From an uncultured Flavobacteriales bacterium (lineage in GTDB: Bacteria; Bacteroidota; Bacteroidia; Flavobacteriales_G; Salibacteraceae): 64,000 nucleotides of DNA. Shown one piece after another: positions 41,764-51,358 of the stretch. A program made the position numbers and the translations under genes. Within the stretch, counting starts at the first letter, position 1. Every line of letters starts with the position of its first letter. Below the pieces are notes generated by a model. That model was given only the letters and a program-made list of their open reading frames with translations. It was not told the origin of the DNA and did no database searches. The stretch lies in the NCBI GenBank assembly GCA_937899835.1, contig CALCCE010000022.1:1-64000 (forward strand), written 5' to 3'.

Positions 41764-43902
41764 CTACAAAGAGAGCACCGTAAACTCCGTCCGACGGTTT
41801 TGCGCCCGGCCAGTGGGTGTGCTGTTGCTGGCGATTGGCCGATCAGGGCCGAAACCATCAAACTCCAGGCGCTTGCCTCCAACGCCTTTTTCTTCCAAGT
41901 ACGATTTGACGGCAAATGCCCGTTCCCAGCTCAATGCTTTGTTGGCTTTGGCGTCCCCTACATTATCGGTGTGGCCATAGATGCCTACCCGCATGCCGGG
42001 GTTCTCTTTCAGGTAAGTGGCAAACTCGTCCAGAATCAACGTGGATTCCTCCGAAAGGTCCGCCGAATTGGTCCGGAAAAAGATATCGTTCAAACGGTAA
42101 GGCTGCCCCACCTTCACGGTTTCCAACTTGGGGTTCATCTCATAAAAGGTCTGGTGCACCGTGTCCTTGGCCACAGTGGCCGACTTCGCCACCTTCAGGC
42201 GCGTTTTGGCGGCCTTTTCACGGGTTTTCTGGCTCGGAATCAACCGTGAGTTAAAGGCTACGTTGTCGCCTTTGAGGCTTACCACCAAATCGGCATCTTT
42301 CTCCACCACGGCCACCGCTGCAAAGCGCCCATCGTTCTGGTCTACCTTCACGGTGGTCACCTTTTTGGTTTTCATGTTTTTGATTTCCAAACGGGCATTT
42401 TTTGCCGGCTTATTGTCTTTGGTTTCAACCGTTCCGGAAAGAAAGACCACCTCCTCCGGTTTGGCCTCCTCGTAGAGCTCAAACGTGTAGATGTCCAATC
42501 CGCCACCGCCGGGTTGTTTCAATTGATCGGAAGCGAAATACACCATCTGGCCATCCGTGCTCACGATAAACCCGTGTTCGTCTTTTTCGGTGTTGATTGG
42601 ATAACCCAAATTCTCCGGCTTTTTCCAGGTGCCATCTTCGTTCTGGCGCACGAAATACACATCGTAGCCTCCGAAGCCCAAATGCCCGTCAGAAGCAAAA
42701 TAGAGCGTGCGACTGTCGGAGTGAATAAAAGGTGTTTTGTCGTTGTACTCGGTATTGATGGGTTCGGGCAAGCGTTCGGCCGGTCCCCAGTTGCCCGTAG
42801 CATCCAACTCACTTTTATAGATGTCCATTTGTAGGCTGCCTTTTCGCGCACTGGCAAAGTAGAGCGTTTGACCATCGCCCGAAAGGCTCGGCTGCGATTC
42901 CCAGCCTTCATCAGTATTGACGTTTGGCCCCAGGTTGCGCAGCTCGGTCCAATACCACATCTCTTTGGCGTGGGTTTCGTTGTAGCCGTACACAAAGTCC
43001 GACACGTAAATGTCACAGTTGTTGAACAGTGCGCCAGTCGTTTTACGGGTAGCCGGTTTGCATACCGTGAGGTAAATGTGCTTGTTGTCTACCGAGATGG
43101 TGGCACCGCCATATTTCTCCTCTTCTTTTTGATTGAAGGGAAACGGCATTTCATCGCCGGCGTTGAAATTTCCGCTTTGGCCTTTACTTTTCACGAAGCG
43201 CTCGTCATAGGCAATCTTATCGCTCTGGAAAGAGGTGCCCCGCACCAGCGTTTTTCGCTCCGTTTTCCGGGTAAAAAACATGTAGTTGTTGTCCGGCGTA
43301 ATCAGTGGCAGATACTCCTGCCCTGCCGACGAAACATTGGAAACAATGGAAGGAGAAAATGGCTTGGGATTGCTGAAGTTGTTGTGATAAAACTTGGCGT
43401 ATTGGTAATCCAGCAGGATTTCAGCGTAAGCCTTGTCGTCTTCATCGCTGTATACTTCTGCCTCTGCCGATAGGTTGAAGTAGGTTTCGTACAACTCTAC
43501 TGCGCGGCTGTATTCTTTGCGCCCGAGGGCAATGCTGGCCAACAGGTTATACGGTTCGTAGTGATAGCTTGGGCAACCTTCTACAATGGCCAGCAGGTGT
43601 TTTTCAGCGGGCCGGTAGGAGGCTCCGCTGTAGCGGGCACTTTTGATCATCTCCTTGGCCAAAAAGAAACGGGCATCCCAAAATTCGGGTTCCATTTCCA
43701 CCGCCTTACGGAGGTATTCCATGCGCTCCGGCTTCTTGTATTTCTTACGGTCGGTGCCCATGTCGAAATACTTCTGCGCCTTCTTCTCAATTTCTGGTTC
43801 ACAAGCATCCTGGGCCACTATCGATCCGGCGGGCCACAACAGGCCAACCAACATCAATCCCGCGAATGCTCCTCTCAACTTGCTTCCTTTTCGGATCATC
43901 AA
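41764..43902 (-). CDS. OmpA-family protein with TPR, beta-propeller and regulatory domain (PorE-like)
   Basis: 712 aa. Signal peptide 1-31 (SIVA-QDACEPE). In order: TPR-like helices (about 40-150; RKAVEMEPEFWDARFFLAKEM), a PD40/WD40-like propeller (about 190-470; LITPDNNYMFFTRKTERK, SLSGDGQTLYFASARKGSLQMDIYKS, IHSDSRTLYFASDGHLGFGGYDVYFV, STDGQMVYFASDQL), a carboxypeptidase-regulatory-like domain (about 490-560; FLSGTVETKDNKPAKNARLEI), and a C-terminal OmpA domain (about 600-710; IFFRTNSADLSEES, VGIYGHTDNVGDAKANKALSWERAFAVKSYL) that binds peptidoglycan. This order matches PorE of the type IX system, though relatives of other function share it. The gene precedes no other T9SS core component here. 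Upstream AsmA gene 28 bp away. Confidence 0.88.
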   Translation of the reverse strand: MMIRKGSKLRGAFAGLMLVGLLWPAGSIVAQDACEPEIEKKAQKYFDMGTDRKKYKKPERMEYLRKAVEMEPEFWDARFFLAKEMIKSARYSGASYRPAEKHLLAIVEGCPSYHYEPYNLLASIALGRKEYSRAVELYETYFNLSAEAEVYSDEDDKAYAEILLDYQYAKFYHNNFSNPKPFSPSIVSNVSSAGQEYLPLITPDNNYMFFTRKTERKTLVRGTSFQSDKIAYDERFVKSKGQSGNFNAGDEMPFPFNQKEEEKYGGATISVDNKHIYLTVCKPATRKTTGALFNNCDIYVSDFVYGYNETHAKEMWYWTELRNLGPNVNTDEGWESQPSLSGDGQTLYFASARKGSLQMDIYKSELDATGNWGPAERLPEPINTEYNDKTPFIHSDSRTLYFASDGHLGFGGYDVYFVRQNEDGTWKKPENLGYPINTEKDEHGFIVSTDGQMVYFASDQLKQPGGGGLDIYTFELYEEAKPEEVVFLSGTVETKDNKPAKNARLEIKNMKTKKVTTVKVDQNDGRFAAVAVVEKDADLVVSLKGDNVAFNSRLIPSQKTREKAAKTRLKVAKSATVAKDTVHQTFYEMNPKLETVKVGQPYRLNDIFFRTNSADLSEESTLILDEFATYLKENPGMRVGIYGHTDNVGDAKANKALSWERAFAVKSYLEEKGVGGKRLEFDGFGPDRPIASNSTPTGRAQNRRTEFTVLSL

Positions 43903-43930
43903 TTGGATTCAAAAATGGTTCTATTGCTAC

Positions 43931-46774
43931 TTAGGGTTGTTTCAAGCGCTCGTCGGCTTTCCGTTGTGCCTCCTGCATAATTCCATCGGCCTTTTTGTCG
44001 GCTTCCGAAACCAATTTGTTGGCTTTCTTATCGGCTTCCTTGCGCACTTTGTCGGCAGCTACTTTTGCCGCTTTTTTCTTCAAAGGGTTGTTGCCCGCTT
44101 GTTTGATCAAATCATCGGCTTGCTTATCGCCTTCTTTGCGAACCGCATCGGCTTGCTTGCGGGCCTCATCTTTTACTTGTTGCGAACGCTTGCGGCCCTC
44201 GGCCAAAATTTTGTCGGCTTCTTCTTTAGCCTTTTTGCGCCCTTCGTCAATGGCCTGGGTTTTCACCTCTTCCACCTTCTGTTTCGCCTGGTTTTTCAGG
44301 TCATCGGTCAAAGAACCTTCGCCGGTTCCTCCCGGCCATACCGGACGAATTTTCGGATCGCTCATAGTGCCCGTGATCAGCACTTCTGCATCGATCATCT
44401 CTCCGGCACTCAGGTTGGCCCCTTTGGAATTGGCCGCGGATATCAAGCTACCTAAGGCTATATTGGCCGCGCCACCCATGGCAGACAACGGCAATTTGAG
44501 TTGCATGTTGTAATCAATGGTTTGGTCCAATCGGCTCACCCCTTTCATGGTTCCTTTGCCATTGGCCAGATCGAAATCAAAGGGATCCACCTCAACCTCA
44601 CCGTTCACAATCTTGAACGAAATGTTGGTGTTGTCCAATTCCAGTTTTTTGAAATCGTCGTTTTTCAGCACATCACCCACTTTCGACAACACGCCGGCAC
44701 CTTCTACCCGCACTTCGTGGGTTTTCAATCGGCCATTGCCGTTCACGGTGTTCATCACCATTTCCATGTTTTCGTCCATGGTGCCCGAAATGCCCAGGGT
44801 AGTACTGAAAGCACCTTTGGCGCTTTCGGCGATGGGAGCCAGTTTTTGCACCGTATTGAAGGTCGTGTAGGTCTCTTGCACATCAAAACGGGTGATGTCC
44901 AAATCGAAATCTACTTTGGGCTGGTTGAACACCTTGGTATCGTATCCGCCATTCATCACCAGGTTGCCTTTGAGCATGTCCATCGAAAGGTCCTGCAAGG
45001 TGGCTCTCTGGTTGCGAATGATCACACCGCCTTTTACTGCCGTCATTTCAATGTTGTCGTAAAGCATTTTGCCAATGTTGGTGGTCAACACAAAATCGAG
45101 GTTCCCGGGTACTTCGGCCACTCCTTCGGAGCTTTCTTCCTCGGTGCCTTCGCCTTCTCCGCTAGCACCGCTTTCTCCCTCAGCAGTAGCTTCTTCCTCT
45201 TCGATAAACTCGTTGAGGTCCATCAGGTTGGAGTTGAGGTCAAAGCTTCCTTTCAAAACATCGTCGTTGAACCAATACGCTAGCAAATTATCGATGCGGC
45301 CGGTGGCACGCATGTCACTTTTTCCAATTTGGGCATCAAAGTCGGCCAATTCCACAAACTGTGGAGCAAATTCCATATCCATCGAGTTGATGAGCATGTC
45401 GTAAGGCGTGGTCGGATCCTGGTAACGCAACTTTTTTGCTTGCAAGCGGCCGGTAGCCTCAAATTGGTCGTACTGCTCGTTTTCCAGGGCGGAAACGTTT
45501 CCTCTCAATCCAATGTTGGCTTTGATCTCTCCGCTGTAGCTTTCGCCTTCCTCCATCGGAATCACATCCTTCAATTCATCCAATACCAGCTTGGCCTTGA
45601 TGCCACCGTCCACGAAAGCATCGCTCACCGGAGTTTTGATGTGCATCACCATATCTACCGGCTGCTTGGCTAAATCTACATGAAAAGTATTGATGTCCAC
45701 CGTGGTGAGGTCGGCATCGCCTCCGGGGTTGGCCACTTCTACATTTACCTGAATGTTTTCGGCGGCCTTGGGCAAGTCTGGGTAATGGAAATACCCGTTT
45801 TCTACAATCAACTTCACATCAAAACCCGGCAGGTTATCGCCTTCATAGCGGCCTTTGGCCATGCCATCCAGGGCCAGTTTGCCTTTGGTTTCAATGTCGG
45901 CAAAATCGCGGGCATACACCGCCGGCACCAGGGATAACACACTGCTAAACTCCGTTTTGAGGGTGTGAAAGGCCACATCCATATCAATCGCCTCTCCTAC
46001 CAGGGCCACAAATCCTTCGAAGCCCAGTTGCAATTGATTGAGGCGAATGGTGTTTTCACCAAAAGTGTATTTCTCATTCGGCAGGTCCACATTGATGTCA
46101 AAATCAATCTCGGTGTTCACCTGGTTCAGAAAGGCGATGCCATCCATTTGATAGGTAATGGCTTCAGCCGTGGTGCGGGTGCGCACATCAAATACATCCA
46201 AGGTAAAATCGCCTCGGCCTTCGTGGGTAAAGTCCACCAACTCGGCATACATGCCTCCTTCGCGATCGTCATACACGACATGGGCATTGCGGATGTAATA
46301 CTCCTGCAAGGTCATGGAAAATTCACTTTCCTCTTCAGCCGATAGCGCTTCTTCTTCTTCCGTTGTTTCTTCCCCTGCTTTGGCGATGTCCCAGTTTGCC
46401 ATGCCATCTTCCAGTACAATCACGTGTATTTCAGGATTGCTCAAGCCCACTGATACGATTTCCATTTTACCTCCTTTGATGAGGCTCATGATGTCTACCG
46501 TAACGGCCAACTCTTTGATGTCGGCCAGCTTAATGCCCTGGAATTGATCGATGCCTTTGACGGTGACATTTTCAATGGCCACCGTGAGGTTGGGAAAACT
46601 GGAAAACAGCGTAAGGTCGTAATCGCCCAGCTGCACTTCTGCATTGACATTGTCGTTGGCCGCATCATTGATCGCGGCTACAATCTTGCCTTTAAACAAA
46701 AAAGGAGCAGCAATAGCAAAGGCTAACGTGAGTACAATCAGGATACCGAGACCGATCAGAATTTTCTTGATCAT
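43931..46774 (-). CDS. AsmA-family envelope protein with helical C-terminal tail
   Basis: 947 aa. An N-terminal transmembrane helix (about 5-25; ILIGLGILIVLTLAFAIAAPFL) anchors a long beta-rich AsmA/DUF3971-type domain (30-830), with the AsmA start KGKIVAAINDAANDNVNAEVQLGDYDLTLF and the AsmA_2-type end (NGNGRLKTHEVRVEGAGVLSKVGDVLKND, DQTIDYNMQLKLP). AsmA-like proteins help move phospholipids or control outer-membrane assembly. The last about 120 residues form a Lys/Ala/Glu-rich helical repeat (EEVKTQAIDEGRKKAKEEADK, RKQADAVRKEGDKQADDLIK, DKVRKEADKKANKLVSEADKKADGIMQEA) of roughly 11-residue period. Such a tail is unusual and resembles apolipoprotein- or LEA-like amphipathic coils. Short intergenic gap to the OmpA gene suggests cotranscription. 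Confidence 0.85.
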   Translation of the reverse strand: MIKKILIGLGILIVLTLAFAIAAPFLFKGKIVAAINDAANDNVNAEVQLGDYDLTLFSSFPNLTVAIENVTVKGIDQFQGIKLADIKELAVTVDIMSLIKGGKMEIVSVGLSNPEIHVIVLEDGMANWDIAKAGEETTEEEEALSAEEESEFSMTLQEYYIRNAHVVYDDREGGMYAELVDFTHEGRGDFTLDVFDVRTRTTAEAITYQMDGIAFLNQVNTEIDFDINVDLPNEKYTFGENTIRLNQLQLGFEGFVALVGEAIDMDVAFHTLKTEFSSVLSLVPAVYARDFADIETKGKLALDGMAKGRYEGDNLPGFDVKLIVENGYFHYPDLPKAAENIQVNVEVANPGGDADLTTVDINTFHVDLAKQPVDMVMHIKTPVSDAFVDGGIKAKLVLDELKDVIPMEEGESYSGEIKANIGLRGNVSALENEQYDQFEATGRLQAKKLRYQDPTTPYDMLINSMDMEFAPQFVELADFDAQIGKSDMRATGRIDNLLAYWFNDDVLKGSFDLNSNLMDLNEFIEEEEATAEGESGASGEGEGTEEESSEGVAEVPGNLDFVLTTNIGKMLYDNIEMTAVKGGVIIRNQRATLQDLSMDMLKGNLVMNGGYDTKVFNQPKVDFDLDITRFDVQETYTTFNTVQKLAPIAESAKGAFSTTLGISGTMDENMEMVMNTVNGNGRLKTHEVRVEGAGVLSKVGDVLKNDDFKKLELDNTNISFKIVNGEVEVDPFDFDLANGKGTMKGVSRLDQTIDYNMQLKLPLSAMGGAANIALGSLISAANSKGANLSAGEMIDAEVLITGTMSDPKIRPVWPGGTGEGSLTDDLKNQAKQKVEEVKTQAIDEGRKKAKEEADKILAEGRKRSQQVKDEARKQADAVRKEGDKQADDLIKQAGNNPLKKKAAKVAADKVRKEADKKANKLVSEADKKADGIMQEAQRKADERLKQP

Positions 46775-46865
46775 GGAAAGGTGTAGATTAATGTTTTGGT
46801 TCGAACAAGCAACGAAACCGGGGTTAGGATATTGTCGATGAACGTAGGGATTACAAAGATGCTAA

Positions 46866-48266
46866 TTATTGCGCTTCGTCTTCCGGCTTTTGTGATGCTA
46901 ATGCCCCTTCGGTACTCGCAATTATGGTGGCGACCGTGGCATCACCGGTGACGTTCACTACCGTACGGCACATGTCCAGCAAACGGTCTACCGGAAAAAT
47001 GATGGCAATCCAGGCAGGATTGAGGCCTACCGACTGCAACACAATGATGAGCATGATGAGCCCGGCACTGGGCACCGCAGCCGACCCGATGGAGGCAAGG
47101 GTAGCCGTGAGGATGATGACCAGTTGTTGCGATACGTCCAAATCCACCATGTGCATTTGTGCGAGAAAAATCACGGCAATGGCTTGATATAGGCTGGTTC
47201 CGTCCATGTTGACCGTGGCACCAATGGGCAAAACGAAGCTGGTAATCTCTTTTTTGACCCCCATGCGGTTGGTCACACAGTCCATGGTGACCGGAAGGGT
47301 TGCCGCGCTACTGCTGGAAGAGAAGGCCAGCAGCTGGGCGGGACCAATGCTCTTGAAAAAGTCGAAAAAACTGCGTTCGCGCACCGCGGTTTTCATCACC
47401 ACAGGATAGAAAATAAAAGCCATGAGGGCCAGGCCCAAAATGACCACAATCATGTACCAGCCCAAGCCGATCAACAATTCCCTAAGTTGTTCCAAGGTAT
47501 CGGCCATAGAAGTCATTTGACCCGCCATAAGTGCAAAAACGAAAAAGGGTGCCCCTTTCATTACCACGTTTACCATGATGAGGAATACCTCGTTGAGGCT
47601 GCTCACCAACTGTATGATGGGTTGTTGTTGGGCGGTAGGCAGCAACAGCAAACAGACGCCAAAAAAGATGGCAAAAAAGATGATTTGCAGCATGAGCCCG
47701 TTGTTGCTCAAAGAGAAGAAGAAGTTGCTGGGCACCATGTCTACCACAAACTGCAGCGGTCCTTCGTCTTTTTTACTGCCGGCACTTTTCATGCCTTTGC
47801 TAAGTTTTTCGTTCATTTCAGGGCCGGCAGCGGCAGCTTCTCCACTTTTCAGCAAGCGCACCTCGTCCATGTATTCCACATCGGGCGTGGCTTCTACCCA
47901 GGCTTCATAACTCTTGCGGTTTTCAATGCGCTGGCTTTCGGCAATCAAATTGCCCGGTGCAATCACATTCACCACCGTGAGGCCCACTGAGACCGCAATG
48001 ACGGTGGTGATCAAATACATGCCAAGGGTTTTTACCCCAATACGCCCCAAGGCGTTAATGTCAGACAGGCTCGTTACTCCGGTGATGATGGACAACAGCA
48101 CCAAAGGAACCGCAATCAGTTTCAGCAGGTTGATGAAAATGGAGCCCCAAGGCTTGATCCAGTCAGCGGTAAATTCGTTGAGGCCGAGGCTGATGGACAA
48201 CACGGCCCAGCCAATCCCCAAGACCAGCCCGAGGATGATTTGAATGTGGAGAGGAAGTCGTTTCAT
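46866..48266 (-). CDS. Dicarboxylate/amino acid:cation symporter (DAACS family)
   Basis: 466 aa glutamate/dicarboxylate:sodium or proton symporter of the GltP type, with eight transmembrane helices and two re-entrant loops. Signatures: LSSITGVTSLSDINALGRIG-type (LSIITGVTSLSDINALGRIG, about 58-77), SSSSAATLPVTMDCVTNRMGVKKEI near 318-342, VLPIGATVNMDGTSLYQAIAVIFLAQ near 346-371, then SIGSAAVPSAGLIMLIIVL at about 390-410 and FPVDRLLDMCRTVVNVTGDATVATIIAS near 425-452. An extra periplasmic loop of about 70 residues (110-180) is somewhat longer than usual. The substrate (Glu, Asp or C4-dicarboxylate) cannot be settled. Separated from the AsmA gene by 91 bp. Confidence 0.93.
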   Translation of the reverse strand: MKRLPLHIQIILGLVLGIGWAVLSISLGLNEFTADWIKPWGSIFINLLKLIAVPLVLLSIITGVTSLSDINALGRIGVKTLGMYLITTVIAVSVGLTVVNVIAPGNLIAESQRIENRKSYEAWVEATPDVEYMDEVRLLKSGEAAAAGPEMNEKLSKGMKSAGSKKDEGPLQFVVDMVPSNFFFSLSNNGLMLQIIFFAIFFGVCLLLLPTAQQQPIIQLVSSLNEVFLIMVNVVMKGAPFFVFALMAGQMTSMADTLEQLRELLIGLGWYMIVVILGLALMAFIFYPVVMKTAVRERSFFDFFKSIGPAQLLAFSSSSSAATLPVTMDCVTNRMGVKKEITSFVLPIGATVNMDGTSLYQAIAVIFLAQMHMVDLDVSQQLVIILTATLASIGSAAVPSAGLIMLIIVLQSVGLNPAWIAIIFPVDRLLDMCRTVVNVTGDATVATIIASTEGALASQKPEDEAQ

Positions 48267-48298
48267 AGAGAGATTTGAGGAGCTTTGGAGGCGGACGG

Positions 48299-48688
48299 TC
48301 AGAGTTGTGGATTGTCCAGCCTTCGCGGAAGCGTGCCCGGATCGGGTTCGAAAACGGCCAGATAGCCGGTGCGTTTGCCGGTAAGTTGCAAGCTGGTTTC
48401 GAGTTGGGCAGCTAAATATTCTTTCAATTGCGTGTCTTCAGGTACTTCCACCAGGATTTCGTTTTCTACCAGCAGACCTACCTCGAATTGATCTTCGATT
48501 TGGTGGTGCAAAAACGAAAGGGGAAGGCGTGCATTGCGCGCTACCTTCAGATTTCGTTGCTGCAATTCCGTTTCAAGCAAGTCGCCGTATTCAGCCGCTG
48601 CTTTGCCGCTTCCGAGTTGATCCCATACCGATTGACAGGCCTCTTCAATGGCTTGGGTCCAGGTGTCGAATGCTTGTTGTTCTTCCAT
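48299..48688 (-). CDS. GxxExxY-like protein, degenerate
   Basis: 129 aa related to the GxxExxY family (Holliday-junction resolvase-like fold of unknown role). The motif region LGSGKAAAEYGDLLETELQQRNLKVARN at about 25-52 lacks the Glu at the expected position (GSGKAAAEY instead of GxGxxExxY) although an E is two residues later. Then QFEVGLLVENEILVEV at 72-87 and LQLTGKRTGYLAVF near 103-116 match the family end. So the core fold may be kept but the hallmark motif is altered. Stands 33 bp upstream of the symporter gene and 39 bp downstream of aroC, same strand. Confidence 0.7.
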   Translation of the reverse strand: MEEQQAFDTWTQAIEEACQSVWDQLGSGKAAAEYGDLLETELQQRNLKVARNARLPLSFLHHQIEDQFEVGLLVENEILVEVPEDTQLKEYLAAQLETSLQLTGKRTGYLAVFEPDPGTLPRRLDNPQL

Positions 48689-48726
48689 CCCTTGTTTGGG
48701 GTTGTGGGTTTGGCAAATAAGCCAGA

Positions 48727-49803
48727 TTAATGATACATTTTTTGTCGCAAATAGTGGTCAGCTAAAGTAATGGCCGCCATGGCTTCTACTATGGGCACTG
48801 CCCGGGGCACTACACAAGGATCGTGCCTTCCTTTGCCCTCTAAAGTCACCTTTTGAGCATCACTGTTCACCGTTTCTTGTGCTTGCATGACCGTTGCCAC
48901 CGGTTTAAACGCCACCTTGAAGGTGATATTTTCACCGTTGGATATTCCTCCCTGTATACCACCGGAGTGGTTGGTCAGGGTGGCTATATCTCCCTCTTTA
49001 CGAACAAACGTGTCATTGTGTTCCGTTCCGCGTAAAGTTGCGCCTAAAAATCCTGAACCGTACTCAAAACCTTTCACAGCATTGATGCTCAACATGGCTT
49101 TGCCCAGGTCGGCATGCAGCTTGTCGAACACTGGTTCGCCCCAACCTACCGGCACACCGGTAACGGCAGCGCTGATCACTCCGCCCAAGGTATCGCCCTG
49201 TTTTCGAATGGCGGTGATGGCCGCTTCCATCTCGGCAGCAGCTTCAGGGTCGGGACAACGCACCAGGTTATTTTCACGCTCATTTAAGTCGAGTTCTTCC
49301 CAATGGCGCTGCATGGTAATGTTACCTACCGCGGATACCCAGGCGTTCACTGTTACCCCTACTTGCTTCAGCAGCAATTTGGCCAGCGCACCGGCCACTA
49401 CCCGGGCCACCGTTTCACGGGCGGAGGACCTGCCTCCTCCCCGGTAATCGCGCACTCCGTATTTTTTGTCGTAGGTGTAATCGGCATGGGAAGGTCGGTA
49501 AGCTTCCTTGAGGTGACGGTAATCTTTCGGCTTTTGATTGGTGTTCCACACCACAAAACCAATGGGCGTACCGGTGGTTTGTCCTTCAAAAATTCCCGAC
49601 AGGAATTCTACCCGGTCTGGTTCCTTGCGCTGGGTAGTGAGCTTGGATTGGCCGGGCCGCCGGCGATCCAGTTCCGATTGAATAAAATCCATGTCGAGGG
49701 CAATGCCGGGTGGGCACCCGTCAATAATGCCACCGATGCCTGCTCCGTGTGATTCTCCAAAGCTGGTAAGAGTAAAGACTTTGCCAAAGGTATTGCCGGC
49801 CAT
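48727..49803 (-). CDS. aroC: Chorismate synthase
   Basis: 358 aa when started at 49803 ([20 protein letters not shown]), the family start; an in-frame ATG at 49947 would add 48 unrelated residues. It makes chorismate from EPSP with reduced FMN, the last common step to aromatic amino acids. Signatures: GESHG (about 17-21), [35 protein letters not shown] near 45-80, [20 protein letters not shown] near 122-141, [15 protein letters not shown]-type ([16 protein letters not shown], near 295-310) and [37 protein letters not shown] at about 325-355. Complete and normal. No other aro genes lie near. Confidence 0.97.
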   Translation of the reverse strand: MAGNTFGKVFTLTSFGESHGAGIGGIIDGCPPGIALDMDFIQSELDRRRPGQSKLTTQRKEPDRVEFLSGIFEGQTTGTPIGFVVWNTNQKPKDYRHLKEAYRPSHADYTYDKKYGVRDYRGGGRSSARETVARVVAGALAKLLLKQVGVTVNAWVSAVGNITMQRHWEELDLNERENNLVRCPDPEAAAEMEAAITAIRKQGDTLGGVISAAVTGVPVGWGEPVFDKLHADLGKAMLSINAVKGFEYGSGFLGATLRGTEHNDTFVRKEGDIATLTNHSGGIQGGISNGENITFKVAFKPVATVMQAQETVNSDAQKVTLEGKGRHDPCVVPRAVPIVEAMAAITLADHYLRQKMYH

Positions 49804-50008
49804 GAAGTGGCAAATTAAGCAATTACCTGCCAAAGAAAGACCGATTGAAAGGGAATTTTGATTGCCTCCACAAAGGCTGACAAAGGCGTCAGGAAAACCA
49901 ATAAATCCTGAATACAAGGTTCTGGAAAGGCGCCTTATTGAAGGCATTCCAATGCGATAAATCCCTTTCTTTGTCCCCGCTCATATTTCACTTGCAGAAT
50001 CAACCAAC

Positions 50009-51277
50009 ATGACCGAGTCGCCTACCAAACTATTGATCAAAAACATTCGCGAATTGCTCTGTGTGGTTCCCGATGGAGAAACGGCTCCCAAGCTGTTGCA
50101 AGGTGCTGCTCTCCATAAGATGACGGTGCTGGAAGATGCGTGGCTGGCGGTAGAAGACGGTAAAATTTCCGATTTCGGTTCCATGTACGATTTGCACGGC
50201 ATCACCGACTGGTCGAGCCTCAAGGTGATTGATGCCGAAGGCAAAGTGGTGATGCCGGCGTGGTGCGACTCGCACACCCACCTGGTTTTTGCCGGCAGCC
50301 GCGAAGGAGAATTTGTAGACCGGATTCGGGGGTTGAGCTACGAAGACATTGCCGCCAAGGGAGGCGGCATTCTCAACAGTGCACGCAAGTTGCAGGATAC
50401 CCCGGAAGAGGTGCTCTTCGAAAGTGCCCTGGCCCGGCTCAATGCAGTAGCTCAACTGGGCACCGGAGCCATAGAGATCAAAAGTGGATATGGACTTACG
50501 CCCGAAGCGGAATTAAAAATGCTACGGGTAGTTCGCCGACTGCGGGAACACTCACCGGTAACGATCAAAGCCACCTTCCTGGGCGCTCACGCTTTCCCGG
50601 AGCGTTTCAAGTCGGTTCCACAAGCTTATGTGGAACAAATCGTACACGAAATGCTACCTCAGGTGGCAGAAGAAGGCCTGGCGGAATACATGGACGTTTT
50701 TTGTGAACGCGGGTACTTTAGCAATAATCAAACCGATCAACTGTTAGAAGCGAGCAATCAATACGGCCTGCGGCCTAAAATTCACGTCAATCAGTTTTCC
50801 ATCTCGGGAGGTATTGAGGTCGCGGTACGCCACAATGCCTTGTCGGTAGACCACCTCGAAGTAGTAGGTGATGCTGATATAGAAGCATTGCGTGGTTCGG
50901 GTACCATGGCTACGCTCTTGCCCAGCTGCTCTTTCTTCATCAACATTCCTTATGCACCAGCACGCCAATTGATCGATGCGGGCTTGCCGGTGGCCTTGGC
51001 CAGCGACTACAATCCGGGTTCTACTCCGAGCGGCAACATGCCCCTGGTGGTAGCCATGGGGTGCATCAAGCTGCGCATGACACCCGCCGAGGCCATTCAG
51101 GCCGCGACCCTCAATGGAGCCTACGCCATGGACCTGAGCGATGAACTCGGAAGCATTGCCGTGGGTAAGAAGGCCAACCTTATCATTACCCAACCCATCC
51201 CCTCCCACGAATTTTTGCCTTACGCCTTTGGCAGCAACCTCATCGAACAGGTGATCCTCAACGGCCAATTGATTTAA
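50009..51277 (+). CDS. hutI: Imidazolonepropionase
   Basis: 422 aa amidohydrolase that opens imidazolonepropionate in histidine degradation. Signatures: VMPAWCDSHTHLVFAGSREGEFVDRIRG (about 83-110, zinc-binding HTH), SGYGLTPEAELKMLRVVRRLREH (about 155-180), LGAHAFPERFK and FCERGYFSNNQTDQLL in the middle, HVNQFSISGGIEVAVRHNALSVDHLE near 260-285, and ASDYNPGSTPSGNMPLVVAMGCIKLRMTPAEAIQAATLNGA near 330-370. All expected zinc ligands (HxH, H, D) can be seen. hutH, hutU and hutG/ftcD are not in the window. About 205 bp separate it from the divergent aroC. Confidence 0.95.
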   Translation: MTESPTKLLIKNIRELLCVVPDGETAPKLLQGAALHKMTVLEDAWLAVEDGKISDFGSMYDLHGITDWSSLKVIDAEGKVVMPAWCDSHTHLVFAGSREGEFVDRIRGLSYEDIAAKGGGILNSARKLQDTPEEVLFESALARLNAVAQLGTGAIEIKSGYGLTPEAELKMLRVVRRLREHSPVTIKATFLGAHAFPERFKSVPQAYVEQIVHEMLPQVAEEGLAEYMDVFCERGYFSNNQTDQLLEASNQYGLRPKIHVNQFSISGGIEVAVRHNALSVDHLEVVGDADIEALRGSGTMATLLPSCSFFINIPYAPARQLIDAGLPVALASDYNPGSTPSGNMPLVVAMGCIKLRMTPAEAIQAATLNGAYAMDLSDELGSIAVGKKANLIITQPIPSHEFLPYAFGSNLIEQVILNGQLI

Positions 51278-51358
51278 ATGCAGCCATTGGTCGGTCTTGC
51301 GACAATCCAATTCCTTCGCTGGATCGTACTTTAGCAATCTAATCCGAAAATCGATCTC

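Noticed and set aside
48727-49947. Longer aroC start at 49947
   Set aside because: The extra 48 residues have no match to the family, and [20 protein letters not shown] at 49803 is the normal N-terminus.
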